From assembly GCA_947254595.1 (NCBI GenBank), contig CAMYED010000012.1, positions 1 through 22,605 on the forward strand: a DNA stretch of 22,605 bases. Reading direction: 5' to 3'. Positions 13,939-21,773 of the stretch are shown one piece after another (within the stretch, counting starts at the first letter, position 1; each line of letters begins with the position of its first letter). Both the position numbers and the translations under genes were made by a program. This DNA is from an uncultured Gardnerella sp. GTDB lineage: Bacteria; Actinomycetota; Actinomycetes; Actinomycetales; Bifidobacteriaceae. Under the pieces are notes generated by a model. That model searched no databases, was not told the origin of the DNA, and saw only the letters and a list, made by a program, of their open reading frames with translations.

Positions 13939-15456
13939 ATGAATACTTTGAACAAAGAAGTCGAATCGACTACGCAATCCTCAATCACAAGCGATATTAT
14001 CGACGCAAAGCACATCAGTCAAAGCTTCACTTCCGATAGTGGTACTACTCAGCACGTGCTTCACGATATATCCTTTACTTTACGAGAAGGTGAAATCGTT
14101 GCAATTCTCGGCCGTTCTGGAGCGGGAAAATCAACATTCCTTCGTACAATGGCAGGCTTAATTCAGCCTACTGAAGGCACTGTTACCTACCGCGGACGTG
14201 AGCTTACAGGACCAAATCCGGGTGTTGCTATAGTTTTCCAGACCTTCGCACTTATGCCGTGGCTTACTGTTCAAGATAACGTTGAGCTTGGCTTGCGCGC
14301 TCGCGGAGTAAGTAAAGAAAAGCGCACGGAACTTGCTCTTGCTGCAATCGACGCAATCGGTTTGGACGGCTTCGAAACCGCTTACCCGAAGGAGCTTTCC
14401 GGCGGCATGCGTCAGCGTGTTGGTATTGCGCGCGCGTTGGTTTTGCGCCCGGACGCGCTTTTTATGGACGAACCTTTTTCCGCGCTTGATGTTCTTACTG
14501 CAGAAAACTTGCGTCAGGAAGTGCTTAAGCTTTGGTCTAGCGAGGAGCGCGATATTAAGTCTGTGCTAATCGTTACGCACAATATTGAAGAAGCTGTGCA
14601 AATGGCGGATCGCGTTGTAGTTTTGGGTTCGCATCCTGGGCATTTGATTGCAGACGTTCAGGTTGATTTGCCTCGCCCTCGAGATAAGCACAGTGCGGAA
14701 TTTGAGTCGATGGTTGATAATCTTTACGCAATTTTGACCGGTTCTGCTCCAGAAAGTTCGTCTGAGCAGGAGAGTGCTGAATCGGATGAAGCGCAGAACC
14801 AAACTCAAGTTGCAGATACGGAAGATGCTGAAGATAACGAAGCTGCAGCAATTGCGGATATGCTTATTCAAAAGCATCGTGACGCTGAAGCAGAAGCTAA
14901 GCAGAATGAGGATGAGGTTGAGTCTGGTGAAACTAAGGTAGAGCCTGTTGCTGTTCGCTTGCTGCCAAACGCAACTCCAGGCGGAATGGCAGGTTTGCTT
15001 GACGTTATTTCGGAAAATCCGGACGGCATTGATTTGGCTGATTTGGCTGCGGATTTGTCGTTTGAAATCGACGACTTGTTCCCACTTGTTGATGCGGGAA
15101 CAATGCTTGATTTGCTTACTGCAGAAAACGGCCATATTACTATTACTCCTGCTGGTGAAGAATGGCATAACGCCGACATTTTGCACAGTAAGCAAGTGTT
15201 TGCGCGTCTTGCGATTGAGCATGCTCCTCTTGTTCACGCAATTGATCAGGCTTTGAGCCGTAATCGTAACGGTAAGCTTCGCGGCGAGTTGATTTTGGAT
15301 TTGCTGCGCAGTAAGCATACGGATGCGTTGGCTCGTCAGCAGTTTGATATTGCGATTAGCTGGGGTCGTTACGGTGAGTTGTTTGATTACGATGCTGACG
15401 ACGACGAGTTGACTCGTACTGTTGAAACTGCTCCTTTGGATGGTGTTTCTCGCTAA
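13939..15456 (+). CDS. ABC transporter ATPase with AAA-associated C-terminal domain
   Basis: A 505-aa ATPase of the TauB/SsuB type. Motifs: Walker A GRSGAGKST (58-66), Q-loop QTFALMPWLTV (101-111), signature LSGGMRQR (153-160), Walker B LFMDEPFSALD (174-184), H-loop His214. An acidic Glu/Gln/Ala-rich linker (about 270-335) leads to a C-terminal domain (about 345-490, from LPNATPGGMAGLLDVI to DIAISWGRYGEL). This matches the AAA-associated C-terminal family (PF09821) that occurs on such ATPases and probably regulates them. ATG 13939 is chosen over TTG 13927; no strong SD is present, and TATAAA at 13918-13923 could give a short-leader transcript. It pairs with the double permease upstream. Confidence 0.88.
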   Translation: MNTLNKEVESTTQSSITSDIIDAKHISQSFTSDSGTTQHVLHDISFTLREGEIVAILGRSGAGKSTFLRTMAGLIQPTEGTVTYRGRELTGPNPGVAIVFQTFALMPWLTVQDNVELGLRARGVSKEKRTELALAAIDAIGLDGFETAYPKELSGGMRQRVGIARALVLRPDALFMDEPFSALDVLTAENLRQEVLKLWSSEERDIKSVLIVTHNIEEAVQMADRVVVLGSHPGHLIADVQVDLPRPRDKHSAEFESMVDNLYAILTGSAPESSSEQESAESDEAQNQTQVADTEDAEDNEAAAIADMLIQKHRDAEAEAKQNEDEVESGETKVEPVAVRLLPNATPGGMAGLLDVISENPDGIDLADLAADLSFEIDDLFPLVDAGTMLDLLTAENGHITITPAGEEWHNADILHSKQVFARLAIEHAPLVHAIDQALSRNRNGKLRGELILDLLRSKHTDALARQQFDIAISWGRYGELFDYDADDDELTRTVETAPLDGVSR

Positions 15457-15482
15457 AAATCGCATTATTAGCGCATTATTAA

Positions 15483-15596
15483 CGCCACAAAACGCGCTAC
15501 AAAACGCGCTACGAATACGCTACAAAACGCGCTACGAATACGCTACAAAACGCGCTACGAATACGCTACGAATACGCTGCGAATAAGCTACGAATG
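15483..15596 (+). repeat. Mixed 11/12-bp tandem repeat
   Basis: Ten consecutive units alternate between CGCTACAAAACG (12 bp) and CGCTACGAATA (11 bp): two 12-mers, then three alternations, then three diverging 11-mers. It follows the ATPase gene and is non-coding. No terminator hairpin with a U-tract is seen between 15457 and 15600. Confidence 0.88.
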
Positions 15597-15634
15597 TCCA
15601 TTATTGAGCATAAATTTATGTTTTGTATGCTTTC

Positions 15635-15832
15635 AATAAGCGGATGCCGCATAGTCTGCTTATTAGTAGTCTAGCCTGCTTTTATAAGCTTGTACGGCTT
15701 TTATAGACGCATGCGTTTATAAAGATTTGGCAGATGGAAGCCCCGAAAAGCAAACTTTTCGGGAAAGAATGACGCTGGCAATACTGCTGGCGCTAACTAT
15801 GCGTCGATATGCGGCGGCGATGGAGGAATATC
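15635..15832 (+). promoter_or_regulatory. Structured 5' region of rplS
   Basis: Three inverted repeats precede rplS. AATAAGC (15635-15641) pairs with GCTTATT (15658-15664). A 24-bp palindrome at 15700-15723, centred on ACGCATGCGT with TTTATA and TATAAA ends, has a single G-U mismatch; TATAAA at 15718-15723 could also be a -10. CCCGAAAAG (15742-15750) pairs with CTTTTCGGG (15755-15763). This may be an autoregulatory ribosomal-protein leader, as known for L19 in some bacteria; identity with those families is not shown. The SD GGAGGA precedes ATG 15833. Confidence 0.45.
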
Positions 15833-16201
15833 ATGGTAAATGCTGTAGAAGCATTTGATGCTAAGCATCTTAAGGCTGCTGAAGAAATCCCAGCTTTCCG
15901 TCCTGGCGATACCGTTGACGTCAACGTGAAGATTCAGGAAGGCAACAATTCTCGTATTCAGACCTTCACTGGCGTAGTAATCGCTCGTAAGGGTGCTGGC
16001 GTGCGCGAAACTTTCGTTGTGCGTAAGGTTAGCTTCGGCACTGGTGTTGAGCGTCGTTTCCCACTTCATTCTCCAGCTATTGACTCCATTAAGCTGGTTC
16101 GTAGCGGTCGCGTTCGTCGCGCTAAGCTTTACTACTTGCGCGCTTTGCGTGGTAAGGCTGCTCGTATTGCCGAGCGTCGCGATAACAGCGCTGCTAAGTA
16201 A
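15833..16201 (+). CDS. rplS: 50S ribosomal protein bL19
   Basis: A 122-aa large-subunit protein at the 30S-50S interface. It matches bL19 throughout: FRPGDTVDVNVKIQEG, IQTFTGVVIARKGAGVRETFVVRKVSFGTGVERRFPLHSP, and the basic end RVRRAKLYYLRALRGKAARI. ATG 15833 is chosen because GGAGGA lies 5 nt upstream; the in-frame start at 15809 lies inside the leader. Biased codons fit high expression. It heads the common actinobacterial order rplS-lepB-rnhB. Confidence 0.97.
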   Translation: MVNAVEAFDAKHLKAAEEIPAFRPGDTVDVNVKIQEGNNSRIQTFTGVVIARKGAGVRETFVVRKVSFGTGVERRFPLHSPAIDSIKLVRSGRVRRAKLYYLRALRGKAARIAERRDNSAAK

Positions 16202-16230
16202 ATTAACCTTAAGGTGAAGGGCTAAATATT

Positions 16231-17019
16231 ATGTCTGATGGCACGCAAATTAGCGATAATCATATTGTTGCTGTAGCGGGTCATGGCGTGGATCCTTCAC
16301 CGGTTCCACCTGAGCCGGAGGGTCTAAAGCCTTCCGGCTCTAGTGCATCTAAAAGAGCTAAAAATAAGCGTTTTGCGCATGCTCGTCGCAATGGAAGTAA
16401 AGATCGTTTTTCACTTCGTGACGCTTTAACGTGGTTTGGTATTCCCGTTTTAGTTGTTGTCCTTATTCGCTTATTCTTGCTGGGCGCTTACACGATTCCT
16501 TCCGGCTCAATGCTCGACACTATTCATATTGGCGATTACGTTATTACAACTAAACTTACGCCTAAAGTATTTCCGCTAAAGCGTGGGGATATTGTTGTTT
16601 TTGAAGATCCTGCGCATTGGTTAAGCGGCGAAAATTCCGTAAATGGAGTTGTTGGTAAGGATTTAATTAAGCGTCTTATTGGTTTGCCTGGGGACACTGT
16701 AGAGTGCAAGGGCCCAGGCGAGCCTGTTTTAGTTAATGGAGTTCCGGTTCGCGAATCTGCTTATATTCGGCCGGGAGTTGATCCTAGTGCTTTTCCTTTT
16801 AAGGTGAAAGTTAAAGCGGATCACGTTTTTGTTATGGGAGATAATCGCGCTAATTCTGCCGATTCTCGCTACCATCGTAACGATGGCGACGACGGATTAG
16901 TGCCGATTTCTAAAATTGAAGGAGTTGCGGTATTCCGCTCTTGGCCTTTGAATAGAATTGGCTTGTTAGATGAGCATCACGACGCTTTTGACGACGTTCC
17001 AGAAGGATCTGCGAATTAA
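16231..17019 (+). CDS. lepB: Signal peptidase I
   Basis: Cleaves signal peptides from exported proteins at the outer face of the membrane. The 262-aa protein has a cytoplasmic N-terminal part rich in Pro and Lys, one membrane helix (about 69-88), then the S26 catalytic domain: IPSGSM (89-94, catalytic Ser93), KRLIGLPGD (147-155, general base Lys147), and the conserved FVMGDNRANSADSR (200-213). It follows rplS by 29 bp with an AAGGTGAAGG stretch upstream. Length is normal for an actinobacterial single-span SPase. The stop codon borders a 15-bp tandem repeat. Confidence 0.96.
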   Translation: MSDGTQISDNHIVAVAGHGVDPSPVPPEPEGLKPSGSSASKRAKNKRFAHARRNGSKDRFSLRDALTWFGIPVLVVVLIRLFLLGAYTIPSGSMLDTIHIGDYVITTKLTPKVFPLKRGDIVVFEDPAHWLSGENSVNGVVGKDLIKRLIGLPGDTVECKGPGEPVLVNGVPVRESAYIRPGVDPSAFPFKVKVKADHVFVMGDNRANSADSRYHRNDGDDGLVPISKIEGVAVFRSWPLNRIGLLDEHHDAFDDVPEGSAN

Positions 17020-17077
17020 CAAATTCTAAACCAACAAATTCTAAACCAACAAATTCTAAACCAACAAATTCTAAATT
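17018..17077 (+). repeat. 15-bp tandem repeat, 4 copies
   Basis: AACAAATTCTAAACC is repeated three times exactly, with a fourth variant at 17063-17077. It starts in the lepB stop codon and ends just before the rnhB promoter. An opposite-strand frame reading repeated LEFVG arises from it and is not a gene. Confidence 0.88.
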
Positions 17078-17092
17078 AACAAACCGCGCGTG

Positions 17093-17105
17093 TAAAATCA
17101 TAATT
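17093..17105 (+). promoter_or_regulatory. Probable leaderless promoter of rnhB
   Basis: TAAAAT (17093-17098) ends 7 nt before ATG 17106, and no SD is present. Read-through from lepB is also possible. Confidence 0.4.
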
Positions 17106-17849
17106 ATGCCAAAAGAATCTTCTAAAATACCGCTTGTGCCGTCTCTTAATTATGAAAAAAATTTGCTTGACGAAGAATACGATTGGGTTATTGGCTTAGA
17201 CGAAGTTGGCCGCGGATCTTTAGCCGGGCCAGTAATGGTTGGGGCTGCGGTTATTGGAAAAACGCAAGTAGAAGCGCAAAATATGCCAGAAGGTTTAGCC
17301 GACTCAAAATTACTTACTGAACATCGTCGAAAAAACTTATACAATCCGCTTCAAAAATGGTGCACGACTTGGGCTGTTGGATCCTGCACTAATGCGGAAA
17401 TAGACGAGTGGGGTATTAGTTATGCGCTTGGAGTGGCGGCTTTGAAAGCAATTGCAGAAGTCGAAAATAATATTAAAAATTTGCAGCAGAAAATAGATCC
17501 GCAGTCTAAAATAGATCCGCAGTCTAAAATAGATCCGCGTATTGCAGCAATACTAGATGGCCCTTGCGATTATATTGACAAGGTCGCCGACACTTTTGAC
17601 GCACCATTCGTGCCAATTCCGGTAAAAGTGAGTACGCTTGTAAAAGCCGATCGTCAGTGCGCAAGTGTTGCGGCTGCTGCGGTTTTAGCAAAAGTTACTC
17701 GAGATGAGCTTATGGTATCTCTTGCGGAAAAACCGCAGTATAAAGCTTACGATTGGGCAAGCAATAAGGGCTACGGTTCGCTGGCTCACCGAAACGCAAT
17801 TAAAGAATTTGGCCCTAGCGATTTGCACAGGCTTTCATGGCATTTGTAA
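17106..17849 (+). CDS. rnhB: Ribonuclease HII
   Basis: Degrades the RNA strand of RNA-DNA hybrids and helps remove misincorporated ribonucleotides. The 247-aa protein contains GLDEVGRG (30-37, Asp32 and Glu33), ILDGP with Asp151, and the VKADRQCASVAAAAVLAKV motif with Asp182, giving the four acidic active-site residues. The C-terminal YDWASNKGYGS...HRNAIKEFGPSDLHR segment is typical. An insert at about 129-145 is made of a repeated KIDPQS unit encoded by an 18-bp tandem repeat (17490-17537), in frame and outside the conserved motifs. Third gene of the rplS-lepB-rnhB group. Confidence 0.95.
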   Translation: MPKESSKIPLVPSLNYEKNLLDEEYDWVIGLDEVGRGSLAGPVMVGAAVIGKTQVEAQNMPEGLADSKLLTEHRRKNLYNPLQKWCTTWAVGSCTNAEIDEWGISYALGVAALKAIAEVENNIKNLQQKIDPQSKIDPQSKIDPRIAAILDGPCDYIDKVADTFDAPFVPIPVKVSTLVKADRQCASVAAAAVLAKVTRDELMVSLAEKPQYKAYDWASNKGYGSLAHRNAIKEFGPSDLHRLSWHL

Positions 17850-17885
17850 GCTAGGTGAACGCGGCATTTATAAGCGGAGGTGCGC

Positions 17886-18989
17886 ATGGTAAAAAGTGAA
17901 GAAAAGCGAGCGTCAATGCTCGACGTTGCGCGCGCAGCTGGAGTGAGCCACCAAACTGTTTCTCGCGTAATAAACAACTCTCCGGACGTTTCTGCCGCCA
18001 CGCGAATCCGCGTATTGCGCGTAATCGAACAGCTCGACTACCATCCTAGCAATTCCGCCCGCGCTTTAGTAACCAAGCAATCGCGCACTTTAGGCCTTAT
18101 TATAGGCGATTCAACCAGCACTTCGCGCAATATTATTGCCCCTATTGAAGCTCAAGCAAAAGCTCGCGGACTTTTTCTTTCTGTAGGAATGGTAAATGAA
18201 ACATTGTGCGAACCTAGCGATATTCGCGCACTTTGCGAAAGTTTCGAAGAACAAAATGTTGACAGTCTTATAGTCGATGCTCAAACTGACGCAATTTTTA
18301 CTTCTCTTTGCAGAACTAGTATTGTTAAACCTTGCGTTTGCATTACGTCAACGCATGGCGCAATAAGCGCTCATGAAGGCATGAATATTTTGCATCGTCA
18401 CGCTAGCGTAGACTGCTCTCTAATAGGCGTAAATCAGCTGCGCGCAATGAACGATATTGTGTCGCTTATTGCGCAGTACGGGCATAAGTCGGCTATTTAT
18501 TTAGCTGGCCCTGCTCAGTGGCGTGCTTCTTCAACTCGACTAATTGCGTGGCGCTCGCTTTCTGCTTCTCAAGGAATTCATTCGTATATTGTTCAGTGCA
18601 CTTCGTGGAAGTCTTCGGAAAGTTACGCTCGAATGAATCACACCTTAGAAAAATTTGGTATTGACGGAACCTCTCTGCCTAGTGTTGTTGTTACTTCAAG
18701 CGATGAGCAAGCGGTTGGGGTTGTGCGCTCTCTTTATGAGCACGGTTTGAAGGTTCCGGGAGATGTGAGCGTTGTAGGTTTTGGAGACATGCCTGCGATG
18801 AGCGACTTTTTCCCGCCTCTTACAACTGTAAGTCTCGACATGCAGCAGCTGGGTTCTTTGGCTGTGCGCGAGGCTTTGCGACTAATGCATCATGGGCCTG
18901 AGCCTGCGTTTCCAGACATGGCTCATGGAGTTGGGCAAATTCCTGCGCAGGTTGTAGTTCGCTCCTCACTTTCTGCAGTTCTAAGATAG
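17886..18989 (+). CDS. LacI-family transcriptional regulator
   Basis: A 367-aa DNA-binding regulator. The N-terminal helix-turn-helix (SMLDVARAAGVSHQTVSRVI, about 11-30) and hinge region YHPSNSARAL are canonical. The rest is a periplasmic-binding-protein-like effector domain (LGLIIGDSTS... to VSVVGFGDMPAMSDFFPPLTTV) that in this family usually senses a sugar. ATG 17886 lies 5 nt after GGAGG, which makes it preferable to the GTG at 17880 that overlaps the SD. It begins 36 bp after rnhB. No sugar-utilisation gene is adjacent, so its target and ligand are unknown. Confidence 0.92.
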   Translation: MVKSEEKRASMLDVARAAGVSHQTVSRVINNSPDVSAATRIRVLRVIEQLDYHPSNSARALVTKQSRTLGLIIGDSTSTSRNIIAPIEAQAKARGLFLSVGMVNETLCEPSDIRALCESFEEQNVDSLIVDAQTDAIFTSLCRTSIVKPCVCITSTHGAISAHEGMNILHRHASVDCSLIGVNQLRAMNDIVSLIAQYGHKSAIYLAGPAQWRASSTRLIAWRSLSASQGIHSYIVQCTSWKSSESYARMNHTLEKFGIDGTSLPSVVVTSSDEQAVGVVRSLYEHGLKVPGDVSVVGFGDMPAMSDFFPPLTTVSLDMQQLGSLAVREALRLMHHGPEPAFPDMAHGVGQIPAQVVVRSSLSAVLR

Positions 18990-19123
18990 CTTGAAAACGG
19001 CTTAAAATCGCCATAATTGCGCGTTTGACGGCGTGTTGATGGTGTGTGTGCAGCGTAATCTTGAAGGCAGTTGGGATTGTTATTTTTTTGAAGGATTCTA
19101 AGAATAAGGAAAAGGATCAGGAG

Positions 19124-21763
19124 ATGATAAATCGCTGTTTTGCGTTCGTACCAGGCATTAAGCATTTAGTTGCTTTAAGGTCGGCGTGCCTTGCGATTTC
19201 TTATCTTATGAACATCGCGTTTGTTTACGTGTGCGTTGGAATGCTTTCGCCTGTTCTTAGGCCGGTGCGCTCGGTTGGCACTTCCTTAATGAATTCTGTT
19301 GAATTTACTTCTTATATTATTGCGCTAGTTGCTATTGTTTTGCTGAAATACGCGGTTTTTCACTGGTCTTGTACAATATCTGCGGATATTGAATCTCGTA
19401 TATCTATGCGTTTGCGCCCTAAAATGTTGCACGCAATGCTTTCGCTTCGTTCTGCAAATATTAATGAGACTAGTGAGCTTGCGTCGCTTTCTGTAAATGA
19501 CGATATTGCTGCGCTTCAACGTTTTGTTGCAATATTAGTTCCGCAAATTGTAGCTGCTATTCCTATTCCGATTGTTATTGCGGCAGTGCTTTTTACTGTA
19601 AATCCTGCTATAGCTGGTATTTGCGCTGTATCTGCGGTATTTAATATTGTTTCGCTTGTTCTGGTTTTGTTGCTTGGTTCTAAAGTGTGGCGTTGTATAA
19701 GCGCATTTTTTGCTTATATTATTGCCGGTGCTGCGATTGTTGCAACGGTTTGGCTGTCTTCTGTAAAAGGTGTTGGTCTTGCGGCTGCAATGTTGACTAT
19801 GCCTTTGTTGATGCTAAGCGTGCAGCCTTTAAGAACTGTTAGTAAGTACATGCATGTTGTGCGTAATGCGGTTAGCGGAATGAGTCATGTTGAATCGTTG
19901 TTGAAGATGGTTACGGATTCTTCTGCTCCAATAGCGTTTAGTGATGATGGTTCGACTTTATCTTTGCCGGATGGTGCTACGAATATTGCGTTGCGTATGC
20001 GTTGCGATGTTCCTGCTGGTAACGGCGTAAGTAACGACGTAAGTAGTGACGGAAGTAACGGCGGAAGTAACGGCGAGTTTGAGCGATTGTCAATAGTTAC
20101 GCGTTCTGGCGAACTGCAGATTGTGCCAAGTAAATATCATCCTGTTATGCGCGATAGCATTCTTTCTGGAGCTGGTTTTAATAAGTCTGCAGACGTATTA
20201 CTTTCTTACAGCGATCGTTACGAAACCCAAGAAGCCGATATTTCACCATTTGTTGTTTCTGACGCCTTTGACGCAAACGCGCGCGCATCCTACTTGCCGT
20301 TAAATGATGCTACTCCTGGCGCTCTTGCAGACATAGTTACGCTCGTAAGTGAAAGAAGTCACTTATTTGCTACAACCTTGCGCGAAAACCTACTTTTAGC
20401 TGCCCCTTCTGCTACAACAACTGCAATGTGGGATGCGTTGCGTGCAGTTAAAGTAGATGGCGTTGTTTACGCGGATTATGATGGCTTAGACGTACCTGTT
20501 GAGCGTTTGCTTAACAATACTGAAGCTGCGTATAATCCGGAAGATCTTAAGCGTCGTATTATTCTTGCGCGCGCTCTGCTTCGTCGCACTCCTGTTTATA
20601 TTTTCGACTATTCAGCCGAAAACATTAGCGAGACTGAGGCTTCTAAGCTTACTAAAATTCTTCGTCGTGTAGCTCGTTCCGCAAATGTAACGGTGTTAAT
20701 GCCGAATGATTTTGGCGTTGACGCAGCGGACGCAAAAGTTACTGTAGAAACTTATCATCATATTGCGCGCGCGAATGTGCGTGGGTCGAATAAAATTCAG
20801 AATAGTATTGCGGCTGGCAGTGTTGGCAGTGTGGCTGGCAGTGTCGATAGTGTAAATGGCAGTGTCGGCAGCAACTCTGGTAGTGCTTCCTACAGTATTG
20901 CGGGCGCATCTTTCGAAAATCAAGCGCAAAGCGTTTCCAGATTCAAGCGAGTTCTTTTCGCAATTGTTTCAATGCTAAGCACGGCTTTAAGCCTAGCTTC
21001 GGCAGTGTGTATTCCTGTAACTATTGTTGCCGCAATGTTCGCTGTTGCCGGAAGACCAATATTCGGTTTTGGAATGCAGCAGTGCGTTTTAGTTGGCGTC
21101 GTTTGTATGATTGTTCGCGCGTTAATTCTCGTGCTTTCTTTTGCTGGGGTAGACGTGCACCATTTGCGTTTGCATAAAGCGCATATAAGCATGAATGTTG
21201 GCATGGTTTGCGCAGTTGTTCCACTTCTTGTTGTGCTTTACTACTTTGACGCAAAACTTTCGTACGTTGCAATTTGCTCGTGCGTACTAATGATGTTCAT
21301 TGCTCCTCAATATCTTATTATTCGCTCAAAGCATATTGTGAATAAAGTGCGCGCGGAACAGCATGAAGTTGAATGCGAAGTAAGCGATATTGAGCTTGGT
21401 ATTGACGAAGTTCTAGCTTTTAGGCAGGGCGAGCACTGCGTTAAGCGATTGGTTGAGTCTATGCGCAAAGTTTCGCAGCAAAACATGCGTTTAGCGCGTA
21501 AAACTGGCGGAGTTTCAGCATTCGTTATTGCGCTGTCTCTTGTTAGTATTGCTGTTGCGGCGGTAGTTGTGTCCAATACTATTCATCCAGTTCCGGCAAA
21601 CGTTCCAGCCTGGAGCACCGTATACGCTGTTATGGCAATGGTTTTGCTGGTGATTATGATTCAGCAAGTGGTGGATGTTGTTTTGCAGCGCATACCTGCT
21701 ATTGTCAACGCAAAAAGTGTTAATGCGAAAAGTGTTAATGCGAAAGCAAGTAAAAAGCAGTAA
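19124..21763 (+). CDS. ABC-exporter-like protein with erased ATPase motifs
   Basis: An 879-aa uninterrupted ORF laid out as membrane domain 1 (about 10-260), a nucleotide-binding-like region (about 320-550), a Ser/Gly/Val repeat linker (about 560-595), membrane domain 2 (about 603-860) and no second ATPase domain. The middle part still resembles ABC exporters: SERSHLFATTLRENLLLAAP (409-428), GLDVPVE, and LKRRIILARALLRR (475-488). The Walker A lysine motif is absent, the signature is YNPED instead of LSGGQ, Walker B is VYIFDYSAENIS instead of a DEPT sequence, and the H-loop His is not evident. Domain 1 also appears to lack most of intracellular loop 2 (TM4 to TM5 near 175-205). ATG 19124 follows AAAGGA by 7 nt. 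Closest recognisable relatives are CydD/CydC-type exporters. It may be a repurposed or decaying transporter. Confidence 0.7.
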   Translation: MINRCFAFVPGIKHLVALRSACLAISYLMNIAFVYVCVGMLSPVLRPVRSVGTSLMNSVEFTSYIIALVAIVLLKYAVFHWSCTISADIESRISMRLRPKMLHAMLSLRSANINETSELASLSVNDDIAALQRFVAILVPQIVAAIPIPIVIAAVLFTVNPAIAGICAVSAVFNIVSLVLVLLLGSKVWRCISAFFAYIIAGAAIVATVWLSSVKGVGLAAAMLTMPLLMLSVQPLRTVSKYMHVVRNAVSGMSHVESLLKMVTDSSAPIAFSDDGSTLSLPDGATNIALRMRCDVPAGNGVSNDVSSDGSNGGSNGEFERLSIVTRSGELQIVPSKYHPVMRDSILSGAGFNKSADVLLSYSDRYETQEADISPFVVSDAFDANARASYLPLNDATPGALADIVTLVSERSHLFATTLRENLLLAAPSATTTAMWDALRAVKVDGVVYADYDGLDVPVERLLNNTEAAYNPEDLKRRIILARALLRRTPVYIFDYSAENISETEASKLTKILRRVARSANVTVLMPNDFGVDAADAKVTVETYHHIARANVRGSNKIQNSIAAGSVGSVAGSVDSVNGSVGSNSGSASYSIAGASFENQAQSVSRFKRVLFAIVSMLSTALSLASAVCIPVTIVAAMFAVAGRPIFGFGMQQCVLVGVVCMIVRALILVLSFAGVDVHHLRLHKAHISMNVGMVCAVVPLLVVLYYFDAKLSYVAICSCVLMMFIAPQYLIIRSKHIVNKVRAEQHEVECEVSDIELGIDEVLAFRQGEHCVKRLVESMRKVSQQNMRLARKTGGVSAFVIALSLVSIAVAAVVVSNTIHPVPANVPAWSTVYAVMAMVLLVIMIQQVVDVVLQRIPAIVNAKSVNAKSVNAKASKKQ

Positions 21764-21773
21764 GTAGGGCTAC

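Noticed and set aside
14566..15465. 299-codon open frame antisense to the ATPase gene
   Set aside because: Shadow of a real conserved gene; composition is low-complexity and no family features are visible.
17880..17885. GTG 17880 as the LacI start
   Set aside because: It overlaps the GGAGG sequence itself; ATG 17886 lies 5 nt after it.
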